Positions 33,864-44,796 of a stretch of 64,000 bases of DNA are shown in pieces (positions within the stretch are counted from its first letter, which is position 1; every line of letters begins with the position of its first letter). Under the pieces are notes generated by a model. That model made no database searches and was not told the DNA's origin. It worked only from the letters and a program-made list of their open reading frames with translations. This DNA is from Euclidia mi (taxonomy: Eukaryota > Arthropoda > Insecta > Lepidoptera > Erebidae), in contig OX123186.2 of the NCBI GenBank assembly GCA_944739405.2, positions 37,495,551 to 37,559,550 of the forward strand. The letters run 5' to 3'. A program made the position numbers and the translations under genes.

Positions 33864-34036
33864 TATAGACTCACGCCTGTATCCCCAAAGGGGTAGGCAG
33901 TTGTGTAATATTACACCCACATTTCGCCATGAATTTTGAAGTCCCACGTAATAGGGAGCGAGCCTATTGCCGTTACCGGGCACATCACCAGATTCCGAGC
34001 TGCTACAGAGAATTCGGAAAAACCCAGTAACACTTT
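33864..34036 (-). mobile_element. SINE, truncated before the tRNA head
   Basis: Same family as 12605-12855 ('agactcacgcctgtatcccc', 'cacatttcgccatgaatttt', 'cattgccg'-type body, 'gaattcggaaaaacccagta'). It ends at the position where the full copy continues into the B box, so it is 5'-truncated. Confidence 0.8.
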
Positions 34037-34079
34037 TTTATGATTATGCGGCTCAAAATATTAATGTTCAAATTATATA

Positions 34080-34850
34080 TAATAATAATAATAATAATAA
34101 TACAAAAAACACATACTAAAGGATCCTACTGTACATAATGACAAATGCAGGAAATGTCACCGCTCAGCTGCAACTATTCAACACATCACCAGTGCATGTC
34201 CAAACTTAGCTCAAACCGACTACACCCACAGACACAACCAAGTTACATATATAATTCATCAGAAATTAGCGATCAAACATAACCTTTTACCACCTAAAGC
34301 TGTACCCTATTATGAATATGTGCCTAAACCTGTGCTGGAGAATCAGAATCACAAGATTTATTACGACAGAGCAATACTAACTGATAAAACCATACACAAC
34401 AATAGACCGGATATAACCATGATAGACAAACAAAATAAACACGCATACATTATAGACATAGCAGTTCCTAACACACATAACCTACAAAAGACAATAACCG
34501 AAAAAATACACAAATACACAGATCTAAAAGAAGAATTACTCAGAAGATGGAAGATGTACAGAGTATATATTGTGCCTCTGGTACTCTCTAGCACGGGTAT
34601 AATACCAATGCACCTTCAACATTACTTACACTAAATTGATTTGCCTACAAATACATACATGACGATGCAAAAAGCCGCCATATTAAACACGTGTAGAATA
34701 GTTCGTAAATTTTTACAGGAAGACACAAATACTCAACTGTACCCACTAAATGAATCTCACTTGGCTTAGGCCCGTGGTTTCATTGAAGAGCCGGCATTCT
34801 TACAATGCTGAGAAAAAGAAATTTTGACAAAATAATAATAATAATAATAA
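34080..34850 (+). mobile_element. 5'-truncated Dong/R4-type LINE inside a TAA microsatellite
   Basis: An (AAT)n run precedes the element (34080-34103) and another follows (34832-34851). Known Dong elements of silkworm insert specifically into TAA repeats, and the encoded protein is of the right type. About 200 codons of C-terminal coding sequence are followed by about 200 bases up to the second TAA run. Confidence 0.8.
34094..34634 (+). pseudogene. R4/Dong restriction-like endonuclease domain
   Basis: This domain nicks the TAA target. Open frame from 34094: CRKCHRSAATIQHITSAC (a C-x2-C-x9-H-x4-C zinc knuckle at about 34146-34200), DYTHRHNQV, then YYDRAILTDKTIHNNRPDIT, MIDKQNKHAYIIDIAVPNTH and KYTDLKEELLRRWKM. 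RPD (34404-34412) with IDIAVP 13 residues on fits the PD-x12-14-D signature, and the following K...Y is as in R2/R4. The stop at 34632-34634 (HYLH*) is probably premature: the same frame reads on as MQKAAILNTCRIVRKFLQED, typical of the family's C-terminus. The RT part is lost by truncation. Confidence 0.8.
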
Positions 34851-35870
34851 TATTGTACCGTAAGCTTATATTGTTAAATTAAATAAATAAATAGCGTCGA
34901 CAAACTTGAAAGTATGTATTGTAGGCGAATCAGCAGTAGTGCTTTTAAATTAAGTACATTGTGTGAAGTAACGCCTAAACCTCTAGGTGATTGATGTACC
35001 CCTTTCGTTTGCTTATGTCACTACGTTGATTGAAAACTTGGGACGCAATTTATCTAATCTTATGACTCATTGCTAACGATTGTAAAAAGGTGATGTAATG
35101 TAATATCAGCTCTCTTTAACTGTACCACTGCTGGACACGAGCATTTCTCACTATGAGAAGAGTAAGGCCTGGTCCACCACGCAGGTCAAGTGCGGGCTGG
35201 CCGATTTCCCATGTCTTTCGAGAACAATTAATATGAAGAACTCTCAGACATACAAGTTTCCACCGGTAAGCAAGCGACAGATTTTTCGTACGAGGCTTCA
35301 CTAATTTTTACCTTATTTTAATTGGTTATTATTATTAACTAATGGAATAAAGCACTCAAACAAGAGAGACGTTCGAAACTTATACGTTAGTTTATGAAAA
35401 ACCAACAAACACAATTTGGATAAATAAGTTATAGCAAAGCTTAGAGGTATTCTACAACATAATATTAAAATATTATTTAGCCATCTGTACCGCGTGCATA
35501 CTGGTTTTCAGCATCAAATCGAGCCAGTGGCTGAACTAAATCGAAAACTAAATGCTTTAACCCAAACCAATTAAATGCAAAATAATGTTACATTTTTCAG
35601 TAGCACTGGCTAAAATCAAGGCATGACGTAGGTAGACCAACTGTAAATTAAGTGGTTTCTAGTTTATTGCGACACTGTATAGTATGTACAAGGTATCAGT
35701 TTAAGAATAAGAATCAATTGATTACCAAAATAGGTTTTTACGGTCTCAACACTAAGGCTTGTATCGTCAAAACTATATAAAAGGCTAACATGAGATTGCA
35801 AAACCAACACACAACATTTTTATCACACTGGTTTTGATTAAATGATTTAAAATACTCCTATCTATAGTAT

Positions 35871-35945
35871 GATTATTTGTATGTTATATAACTAATATAC
35901 AACTAGTTACTAGTTGTATATTAGTTATATAACATACAAATAATC
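35871..35945. repeat. Perfect palindrome: 36-bp arms, 3-nt loop
   Basis: Arms 35871-35906 and 35910-35945 are exact reverse complements (gattatttgtatgttatata and its complement) around tta. Segment A has only the right-arm sequence at 5664-5705 (ctagttatatattatattag...), so the left arm was added in B as an inverted copy. Confidence 0.9.
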
Positions 35946-36750
35946 TAAAAGTAATCAAACCTAACAACATCAAAATTAAACCTAATTATATTTATGTGTG
36001 TTTCTGTAATGATTCATAAAAAGGTAATTAGAATATTGCCGATATGCAGCTTATAAAGTTCAATGGACTTAAATATTAGCGATTTATTTGCGTGTTTGTA
36101 CTGACAATATGTTTATATTTAACGAGAATTCTATTCGCGTGACCTGTCTGTCACGTAGCCATAGATACGCCTACCGAAAACATTGACTAATTAATATAAT
36201 ATTAGGGAACCTTAGCCAATCTCCTGTAACCAGAAAATGTTTGCTAAATGAACGCCCGCTTGCATGTTTTAAACATGTTATTTTAACAGACTATTAGTAC
36301 GCACATTTATGTGTGGTGTTTGCAAGCATCATAATGATATTTAGTTGTAGTAAAATCGGTCAAAGTGTATTTTGATAAACTGAATTTACTAAATTAAAAG
36401 AGGCGGATGGACTGGTAGAAAATGCGAAAGTCATTAAAACCGCTAATACACCATATTTTTATTTTGTATAATAGTTAAATAAATTAAAAGTAATACGATT
36501 GCGTCAATAAGATAGTGATTGGTATATGGTTATTGCAATTGCTATGAATCCTTTGCGAAAGGAGATATGGGACGTACAACTTATGTCGATTTGGTATTGG
36601 TACCATAGCACCCATTATTTCTACTGCATATAAGAATATTTATAGTTCTGCCTCCGTAGTCCAGTGGATAGCGTATGCGACTGCTGATCAGAGGTCCCGA
36701 GTTCAATTCCTGGGTCAGGCAAAAGTGTTACTGGGTTTTGGGTTTTTCCG

Positions 36751-36954
36751 TGTAGCGGCTGCTGACGCTACAAAATATACAACGCGCGCTCATGTGTAAG
36801 CGCGCGCAGTAGTCGTCTCCACGCTCCCCTTCAGGTAGGTCGTAGATAAGTAGTTTATTTATAAGTATATTTTGTGGTACCACAGTAAAAGTATATATTG
36901 CAGTATTTGGCATCTTTATTTATCTCTCTACTCATCATCTTATCAACCTCAACA
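36751..36954 (+). mobile_element. Solo LTR, 204 bp
   Basis: Starts TGTAGCGGCTGCTGACGCTA and ends CATCTTATCAACCTCAACA (TG...CA), flanked by tccg on both sides (36747-36750 and 36955-36958). The flanking SINE reads continuously when it is removed (ggtttttccg + aattctcag). An internal gcgcgcg-rich hairpin ('gcgcgctcatgtgtaagcgc') and 'ttatttataagtata' fit a short LTR. No internal retrovirus-like genes remain, so it is the product of LTR-LTR recombination. Orientation is not certain. Confidence 0.75.
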
Positions 36955-37073
36955 TCCGAATTCTCAGCAGCACGGAGTCTGGTGATGTGCCCGGTAGCGG
37001 CAATAGTCTCGCCCCCTATTACGTGGGACCTAAAAATTAATGGCGAAATGTGGGCCTAATATCACACCTCTGC

Positions 37074-37755
37074 GGCAGAGGGTAGTAGTGGGCGTTTAAA
37101 CGAAAAGCTGTAAACACAATCTGCTTATCAACATAAGCATAAGCGTTCGTTTATAAGTACAGGCCGATTTCGTTTAAACGGAAAGCGACATCACAAACTG
37201 TAACGCTGCCGCTGGACGCTGCTGGCGGCTGGCGCGTTGAACGACAACGATTCGCGATCGTTAGGTTGGCCGCACTGCTCACTGCTTTTTTAAAGTAATA
37301 TTGAAAATGAACTCAATGCATGTGAACATAGAGACTAATATACAAACAAATACGTCAACATTAGGATTAAGCTACTAAATTACGAGTTGTTTGTTTACGT
37401 CATAATATTTAAAGTAAAAAGTATTTTGTTTTTAGTTACATAAACTTTCGTTTAAACGATTTGTTTTTTCTTCAATGTATTGTTAGTATGCTTTTCGCGG
37501 CCATTACGTAAGTGCATACGTACGTAAATAACATAAATTGGAAGTTTTACGTGCGAAAATTAAACCTGTGACTGTCAATAGTAATTTTTTTTATATATTA
37601 AATTAATTTAGTTCACAAGCGGGAAGCGGCAGCATGTCCGTTTCACAGCGAATTGCAAAAAGCGTTTTAAGTGAAAAGCTTTTGCACAAGCGCGCTTTTC
37701 TATATAAGTACAACGTTGTAAGCGTTGTTGAAATTAAGCCGTTTATCACACTTCT
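37074..37755. mobile_element. hAT-like non-autonomous element, about 680 bp
   Basis: Interrupts the SINE between 'cacacctctgc' and 'ctacgctttcgg'. acctctgc occurs on both sides (37066-37073 and 37756-37763), an 8-bp target duplication as made by hAT transposases. Ends are loosely inverted: tagtagtgggcgtttaaacg near 37083 and the complement of ccgtttatcacacttcta at 37739. The decamer CGTTTAAACG occurs at 37093, 37171 and 37449. No protein is encoded. The exact ends are blurred because 'ggcagagg' and 'cctctgcc' also pair. Confidence 0.6.
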
Positions 37756-38342
37756 ACCTCTGCCTACGCTTTCGGGGATACAGGCGTGAGTCTATAGATA
37801 GATAAAGATAGATAAGAATATTTTTCTGTACGTGCATTACAAGTGGGCACCGTTTTTTGTAGAACCCTGTTATACAGTGTATTTTTTTACAAAAAAATGG
37901 CGTATACTTATTAATATACAAACACAGTCGCGAACTAAAGCGACGTTCGAAACCGTCCAACTACGTTGTGTAAAACTAGTTATAGTTATGATCATATTAT
38001 TGGATAAATTCAACCATACACTATGTACGTATAGTTATAACATCAATGCGAATACCGCCTTATGTGCCTTTATGTTATAACATAATCTCACATCGAACTC
38101 CGGGTTCTGACGACAAAACTAGCTTGAGGCTACTTATCAATACAATTCGCCGCATGGCACGAGTAAATAAATCAAACCTTCAAAAATCACAATATCTATT
38201 AGTGAAAACCATACAAAATACCGTTCCGAAGTTTTAAGTTTAAGACTTCATATTATAATTTGTATAGATGATAAAATCTGATATTATTTTTGTTTATTCG
38301 GCCGGTTTCACGTTTTAATTATTCCACCGACACTTGACTGAT

Positions 38343-39050
38343 CTGGGGGCACGGTAGTGCCCGCACCAAGTCGAGCAAAAAAGCGGCACGGCCGTACCAT
38401 CCTTTTCTCGAAGCAGTTCAGGCCACTTTCGACCCCATATAACTTCGTTGTGGATAAAACTAGAAGCCTGTTTTTTTAGTAACCAAGCAAGCATTGTATA
38501 AATATGGAATATTTCAAATTTCTTTCAATTTCAACCAGTAGTTTAAGAATTATAACGAGTCAAAGGACAATGGCAGATCTCCATACATCAAAATGTCTGA
38601 ATCTGAAATTAAATTGAAGCGTACAGTAATAAAAAATATATCAAAAAATGTGGCGTAAGTAACTGAGTGTATAATTGATTCTATTTTCACTCAGGAAAGG
38701 TGGAAAAAGAAGATATCGGTGTTTGAATTTTTAGTTACGAATAAACAAAGTTGGTAAAAGGAAAGTTATAGTATGAAAGTTAAACCATGTAGGTAGGCAC
38801 GTTTGAATTATCAAATGACATATGTCAGATTGACATCAAAACGCGGAAGTATTTTGTAGCATATAACTGTCACAGCCAAAAACAAAAGCAGAGATGCACA
38901 TTTTAAATCGATTTTATGTGAAATCGATACAACATTAAAACGATGCTGTGACGTTTTTATTTGATTTATACGTTGTTTTGCTTCAAAAATATTAGCTTAT
39001 CGGCTCATTACTGTTTATATGTTGATTAAACATTAAATAACTGCATTTTA
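38343..39050. other. Left border of the 19.5-kb block; no gene seen
   Basis: Begins 'ctgggggcacggtagtgccc', with 'ggcac..gtgcc' self-complementarity, and has several GC-richer phrases (agcggcacggccgtacc, tcaggccactttcgacccc). A 21-codon frame at 38593-38658 (MSESEIKLKRTVIKNISKNV) ends at a GTAAGT donor-like site, which is too little to call an exon. 'aattataacgagtcaaa' (38540) also occurs near the Penelope end at 61768 in reverse. Confidence 0.4.
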
Positions 39051-39100
39051 GGCCTCCCTCATATTAGGCGTCAGCGTCAATGCAGCGACACCTCGGCGGC

Positions 39101-39144
39101 AACGCGGCGTCTACGCGGCGTCGACGCCGCGTAGACGCCGCGTT
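39101..39144. repeat. Perfect 44-bp GC-rich palindrome, no spacer
   Basis: aacgcggcgtctacgcggcg (39101-39120) with tc|ga at the centre mirrors itself exactly to 39144. A partner of the same sequence, less perfect, is at 56553-56592 (gcggcgtcgacgccgcgtag). It forms the inner part of the GC-rich inverted repeats. Confidence 0.9.
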
Positions 39145-39440
39145 TTCTGCCACGGCATCTCACAGCCACAAAAAACTAACAGAAGTTAAACTACATACAA
39201 AGTGCACTCGAGCAACGCACACATATACGTCGCTTACCGATAGGCTATCTGAGAAAGGTCAGGTATAGCGCGAAATATAGGTGCCATCCGCTTCAGGCAC
39301 GGGTCTTGTACTGATTTTTGTGCAAACATAGAGCAACAAAGAACAACAAATTATTATCAAGTTAATTATCGCTTTTGAAGATAATTACCACCAATTTTTT
39401 TTACAGATGTGTAGGGCCGGCTACTTTAAAAACTTGATCT

Positions 39441-40322
39441 AAATTTGTGAGGTCGTACCTCTTTTCCCTCGGCCACCATCTTGGAAAGAGTGCGGCCATG
39501 GATGGTTTTTCTTATTCATCTGGTAAACTATTGATCACGCTAAGATCTGGTTCAAGCATTTTTACTGCAAATTAAATTCTCTACAACTTTGGCTCTGACA
39601 CTGTTTGTCGTAAAACCATGAATAAAAAGATTTTATATGATATTGATTTCTTTAGGTTATTATAACGTTTTTCATGATTACTGTGTCTTTAGTCTTTTTA
39701 TGAGCCAGGCTGCGGCCTATGATCTAATTGAGCTTTAGAAGAACTATAGCAAAAAAAGGCAATTTGTCGGTAAATCATAATTGGCACTGATATTTCCAAT
39801 TATTTTGCAACGTCTTTCCCCAGAACATTGAGGTGCTGCAGAACATTGCAGTTTCCTTTACTTGGGCGGAACATCAACTTCAATACCCCACAGAGTGCCG
39901 TTGTTTTAGAGTTTTGTCCATATTTTGCCAACCCCGTTTTCATGATCGTTGCAATGAGTTAAAATTGGACCTAATGGTAGTCTTGGAGGCTGCGGGGTCT
40001 CAAGTAAGAGGTTCTTGTTTTGGTGATAGTGTAGATAAATTAAATAGATTTTTTTGTTCCTGAGGACGAAAAACTACAACACATTGAAAAGAAAATTTGT
40101 TACAAATTGCACTCGATTTTCGTTTGTAACTTTTTTATTTATTATTTTACGACTAAATACCTACTACGGGGCCAAAGTTGTAGCGAATTTAATTTGCAAC
40201 TTATCATGTGTTCAAATTTTTCTGTGCAGCAAATAGTTTGCAGATATACTAGAAAACCCATTTGTACCACTCTTTACAATATGGCGGCCGCAGAACGAGG
40301 GCTCTCTCCTTGGCATCTATGA
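39441..40322. mobile_element. 0.9-kb element with about 200-bp imperfect inverted ends
   Basis: 39441-39640 and the reverse complement of 40110-40322 share 'cgccatattg/ccaccatcttgg', 'ggttttctagtatatctg/ggtttttcttattcatctg', 'gcaaactatttgctgcac' and 'gcaaattaaattcgctacaa'. A third copy of the end is at 1780-2015. The centre (39650-40080) has no recognised protein; a 76-codon frame at 39833-40063 matches nothing I know. Confidence 0.65.
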
Positions 40323-40592
40323 AATAAAATTGCGTCCTCTGACAAATGCACGCTAAGCCCAAAAAAAATTAACATTTCAATAGACTAATGGGCTGGCATT
40401 GAAAATGTTTTTCTTTGTATCGGTTTTTTTAGCAGTTTTATTCTCAATAATCAATTAAAACACTAGATACAAGTACAATTTCCGAAATAGTTATTCCGTA
40501 TATACCAGATATGATAACACTCGCGCGACCGTCTACGTATAAGTTTAACTTCTGTTGGTTTTTCACATTGTGGTACAGCGGATGACCGCACT

Positions 40593-40970
40593 AGTGTTGC
40601 CAACAACTAAATCAGATTTCCATCTGATCTGAATACTAAAACTACCATAGACCACTAAGAAATATTGTTCTTAACTAGACACATGACATAAACACAGTTA
40701 TGTCCACTAAGATTTTCTTACATTACATTTACGATCAGTCGTTATAAGTTCTTTTTTAAGTAACGATAAATCATTTTTAAATAAATCAACGTACAAGTTA
40801 TTTCAAAACAAAGGCTATTTTGAATTTGTTTGTAATTTTAAATTTTAAACGAATTAATTAAACTTAACGTAACAGTTTAAAGATTTATTTTCATTGTGTG
40901 CGTCTGCTTATTTATTCCTGCCACTTAAAATCACCAGTTTTAGCGGAAAATCTTCTTAGCTGGCAACACT
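40593..40970. mobile_element. MITE with AGTGTTGCCA ends
   Basis: Begins agtgttgccaacaactaaat and ends 'agctggcaacact', giving inverted ends AGTGTTGCCA. It is the same family as 42280-42596: both contain 'agacacatgaca' about 90 bases in and 'ccagttttag' about 35 bases before the end. It is non-coding. Target duplication is unclear (TA possible). Confidence 0.7.
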
Positions 40971-40979
40971 GTAGCGTAT

Positions 40980-41140
40980 GAGCGAGCGTTCACACTACGC
41001 CGGACCGGCTAATTAGCCGGTCCGGCTTAATGCCCGGACCGGCGAATAACGAGCCAGTGGCAGAACAATTTGTATGAAGCTATTCACACTAAGCTGGATC
41101 CGGTCAATAGACCGGATCCGGGCATTAAGACGGACTCGTA
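40980..41140. repeat. Terminal-type palindromic cluster (left copy, L)
   Basis: gagcgagcgttcacactacg (40980-40999), then the 28-bp perfect palindrome gccggaccggctaa|ttagccggtccggc (40999-41026), then 'ttcacactaagctggatccg' with ggatccggtc/gaccggatcc arms (41103-41126). Related sequences in the opposite orientation lie at 46365-46406 and 51480-51520, so these look like TIRs of a transposon that spans 40980-46406 or 40980-51520. Confidence 0.65.
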
Positions 41141-42279
41141 GAGCTGAGCTAAGAGTATGCGTTAGAATATACCAATCGTTATGGCAACGATCATATGCTA
41201 TATTAGGTATAGATAGTTATACGTCAATTGTTTGACCATCTAAATTTCATAACAAGTATAACCACCGTGAAATGCCGCGCGCGGTCAGACTTTACCTACT
41301 TATGTAGTTATATTTTAACGTAGCGTTTTTTGACAGCAGAATGGTTGGCCGGTGACCATTTAGATAGACATTTTGTAACATTCCAAGGCTTATTTATTTC
41401 TTCTTATTGTATCCTTTTTTTGATAAATTTATTGAGTTTCCCTTACTCTTTGATAAATAATTTTACGATTTGATATATTTTACCATTTTTATACACGTTT
41501 TGGATTTATGTAATTTTTTAAACTTTTTGTGTTACATAGTACAGATAAAAATATAATTATTTTATCTGTACGTAACGGTATTACTTTTTCTATTTTTTTT
41601 TTTCACTTTTGTGCTCAATTTTATAACATTTAGCTTTTTGTTATTATTAGCACCTTTTTTGTTTAATTTAACTTTATATTTTAATTTCATTTTGATATCT
41701 TTATATACTTTTTGTACATGTATTTTTTTAATTTCATTTTGTTGCATTTATTATTCCTTGAACTTTTAACTCATTTTGCCGTATTTTTGTTGTCTTGTTA
41801 CGGTTTATTTGTTCAATTTTAACGTTTTGTAATTTTTGTGAACTTTAAAAAAAAACTACTTTTTGTGATACTATTAGATTTTTTTCTTTTAGTATTTTTT
41901 TTGGCGTATTCTTCACATATTGTATAATTTTATTTTAAATTTGCATTATATTTAAATTTCTTTAATCTTGCCACATTTATTATTTTTATAGATTTTTCTT
42001 TTTTACTATATTTTTTGTTGATTAACTTTTAGCTATTTTTGCCGTAGTTTTTGCCATCTCAATACATTTCATTATAGGTCTCGATAACAATCTCAGCATT
42101 CTTAATGATTTTTTTAAAACGAGCCTTACCAAACCACTTGCTGTTATCATTCTAGTTATGCATTAGACATAGCTACGAGTAAATACTTCTTCAAATTAGG
42201 TGATCGAACGATATAGATAGTTATGAAATATAGATAGTTATGACAACGTGCCCAGACCCATGCCTAGTGCCGGTGACAT
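41141..42279. other. No gene seen; T-rich
   Basis: Very AT-rich, strongly T-biased on the plus strand between 41390 and 42060. The only frames are low-complexity lysine-rich ones on the other strand. It is probably interior of the element bounded by the cluster at 40980. Confidence 0.45.
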
Positions 42280-42596
42280 AGTGTTACCAACAGTTGAACT
42301 AAGCTCTCCACCAGAAACCATAAATAAAATTTCCTTAGACACATGACACCCACTTAAATTATCATTATAATACTTATTTCACTTCGGAAAACAATTGGTA
42401 TACAAAAATAATAATTCGTTCTATTAGGCAATATGTAAAGAAAAGTGCAAATTAAATGTTAAATCAACACATCAAGTAATATAATAATAATAGATTGAAC
42501 AATGTACAAATTATTTTAAAACGAACGTTGTATTCAATTTTAGGCAAATGTTGAAACCCCCAGTTTTAGTGCTGATTCTACTAGGTTGGTAACACT
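42280..42596. mobile_element. MITE with AGTGTTACCA ends
   Basis: Begins agtgttaccaacagttgaac and ends 'aggttggtaacact'. A diverged second copy of the family at 40593-40970, about 60 bases shorter. It is non-coding. Confidence 0.7.
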
Positions 42597-44261
42597 GATC
42601 GGAGCTGGCCTTAGAATAAGGAAAATACTATAGAGACCGCATTACAATAGCAGTATTGTCCAATATACATAGTTACTTCATTTTGACTTATGATTTTTCT
42701 AGCGTAGAGTAAGATAAATATCTATAAATGATTATATTATTTGATTTAGTCGTGGCTTTAACATAGCCCGACGCAAGCAAAAATAATTTTCAAACCAATA
42801 TAAAAAACGCCTGGCAATGTAATAAAGACCCGACTAAATCATCTGACTTATGTTTGTTTGTATTCTGTATACATTAAACTATAATATTTAAAAATTTCAT
42901 GTTGCCTCAAATACATTTTTGTTCGTTTTTTCATAATTTTCTACAGCCTCGCTGCTCGCCAGCCAGGTCTGCAATCATGCCTCAAATATCTACCCAAAAT
43001 TTATGCCAGCTCTGCTTGTGGGTATAAAATAAATATCGATGAAACATAAATATAGATCAATAAATTTTAACGTAGGAACAGACACTTGTGATTTCATTTC
43101 CAAAACCTGTTCAAATTAAAATCTGCATAATTATTATTATTATTATATGTAACCAAGTCAGGAACAAATAAAGAAATCGTGTTTTTAGCTGATTTCATTG
43201 TCAAACGGACATTGCAGTTCAGTAACGTCAATGTTTGGTTGCCACCAGGCACCGTGTACTTAATTTAAATGGCAATAAAATTCAAATTCAAACCCATGTC
43301 TCTGAGATTTAGAAGTTATGTGCATTTATTAGGTAAGTTTCGCTTACTATGATCTAGAAAAAAATCGCGACTAAACATGCATAGCTTAGTAGTTGTTTGC
43401 TGAAAATGGTTTTATATATAAACTGTTATTATGAACGCGAAAGTTTTTAAGGATGTATTTGTTTCTCTTTCATACAAAAACATTTTGAATAAAAGTATCG
43501 ATAAAATTTCAACGTCCCTACAAATATCAGTAGGTACAATCTTTATACGCATAAGTCAAAATGTCTATGAATGAAGTTTCTAAGTTTCACATGAAGTTCT
43601 ATTTAAGAGCGTATACGCCTCGAGCGGCGGCTGGAGTTTAGGTTTTTATAGTACCGCGGTCGCCCGCGCACCGCGGATGCGAGATCCGGCGCACTATGAC
43701 GGTATCGCGTGGAATAATAATCTTGATCCTTCTTGCCATACATGAACAGCATTCGTCTATGTAATACGTCGATAATGATATGATAGTATTCAAATAAATT
43801 ATTTTCAGTGCACATGCATTTAAATGTATCAAATAAAGCTAGATATTATTTGTTTAGTAGGATGATGTTTCTCAGGATAACAACGACTATTTTATAATAA
43901 TTTGGCGCAGTTTTATTATAGGTATGATAGAAATAATTTATAATTGTCATCTACATAATTCACATTTCAAATATATTGCGTTTTGCCTATTGCGTTATTA
44001 TAATGCATGAAAACCCACGAATAACAATACAAAACCAAAAGAGTCAGGTAAAAGAAAATACTTAATTAATTAAAAGTAAGAAAAAAAAATACAATATGTT
44101 AATTTGCATTTGCAAAATATTTTAATTATACAATACTATATTCACCTAAAATTATTTCGCATAGTGTGCGATGATATAAATAGTAATACTTCTTTTTATT
44201 AAATGGTACTTAGGTAGTAAATAAGAAGGCCAATTCTCGTATTTTATATGACATACATACA
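42597..44261. other. No gene seen; one GC-rich island
   Basis: Mostly AT-rich. 43615-43715 is unusually GC-rich (gagcggcggctggagttta, 'ccgcggtcgcccgcgcaccg') but gives no conserved protein in either strand. A TTA microsatellite lies at 43132-43146. Confidence 0.45.
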
Positions 44262-44470
44262 CAGATACATAGACTCACGCCTGTTTCCCCGAAAGGGAAG
44301 GCAGATGCATATTAAACGCCCAGTGCTTTGATCCCACGTAATAGGCGGAGAGCCTATTGCCGCTTATCGGGATATTTTGTTTGCCAGAGCCTCGTCCGTT
44401 GATCGGCAGGTGCTCCACTTGCAGGTGAGGTTGGCTTGGGAGTCTAAGTTCTTGGTGGGAACCCTATGCA
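44262..44470 (-). mobile_element. SINE, second subfamily
   Basis: Shares the 3' tail and part of the body with the 12605 SINE ('tagactcacgcctgtttccc', 'gatcccacgtaataggcgga', 'agcctattgccgc') but has a different 5' part: 'ttgccagagcctcgtccgtt', 'cacttgcaggtgaggttggc' and 'tggtgggaaccctatgca'. A second copy is at 57081-57300. The different head with the same tail suggests head swapping between SINEs driven by one LINE. Confidence 0.75.
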
Positions 44471-44611
44471 TATTTATATGACATTGAAATTACATTTTGA
44501 CCGAAATGAGATTAGATGTTAAATTGACTCAGAATTGGTATTCTTCTAATTTAAATGTCATAATCATCTAATTTGACTTCTGTAGTTCGACGTTGAAACG
44601 TTGTTTAATTA

Positions 44612-44680
44612 ACAATAGGCAGCGAGAGCCTACTGGAGATACCAACGGACTGCTATGCAGAGGGTATCGGGTTAAAATAA
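44612..44680 (+). mobile_element. tRNA-like SINE head fragment
   Basis: 'ggcagcgagagcctactgga' and 'cagagggtatcgggttaaaa' match the head at 7905-7992 (opposite strand there). The B box has decayed after GGGTT. Confidence 0.6.
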
Positions 44681-44796
44681 ACATAGTTTTATTTGTTGTT
44701 CTAAAACCAACTTCACTGCCTTTAATGAAATACCTCGAATGGATGATATCAAATATATACAGACATTATATGTAGGACATTTTTCTGTTTTATTCT

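Larger units (their letters stand above)
33501..34893. mobile_element. 1.4-kb insertion in segment B containing a SINE and a Dong/R4 LINE
   Basis: Segment A reads 'gatccatata|gcgtagac' at 4215-4232. B has the same flanks at 33494-33500 and 34894, with 1.39 kb between. The insertion is very AT-rich, with a headless SINE (33864-34036) and a Dong/R4-type fragment in a TAA repeat (34090-34850). The remaining sequence is unassigned. Confidence 0.7.
36643..37811 (+). mobile_element. tRNA-derived SINE with a solo LTR and a DNA element nested in it
   Basis: Head 'tgcctccgtagtccagtgga' (A box) and 'gagttcaattcctgggtcag' (B box) at 36651-36720, body at 36955-37073, tail 'ggcgtgagtctatagatag' at 37783-37801. 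It is bounded by ataagaatattt on both sides (36630-36641 and 37812-37823), a 12-bp target duplication. Segment A has the empty site (atatatgaatatttccctg, 6396). Removing the two inserts leaves a SINE of about 280 bases plus tail, colinear with the one at 12605-12855. Confidence 0.85.
33450..38342. repeat. Segment B: paralog of the left part of segment A
   Basis: Aligns with 4183-6829: 'gattatgtacgcagaaccat' (33479) with 4202, 'ggcctggtccaccacgcagg' (35165) with 4452, and 'aattattccaccgacacttg' (38317) with 6803. B has two insertions that A lacks (33501-34893 and 36643-37811) and lacks the 210-bp Helitron that A has at 4940. B stops at 'tgactgat' (38342), exactly where the homology of A switches to segment C. 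Confidence 0.8.

Noticed and set aside
38593..38658. Possible first coding exon (21 codons) ending at a GTAAGT donor-like site
   Set aside because: Too short, no acceptor or following exon recognised, and it lies in a block of nested elements.
39833..40063. 76-codon open frame inside the 0.9-kb inverted-end element
   Set aside because: No recognised motif, no second copy to show conservation of the frame; kept only as a remark on that element.
43600..43830. Promoter or first exon of a host gene in the GC-rich patch
   Set aside because: Only short frames with no recognised protein, and no conserved core promoter pattern that I can defend.
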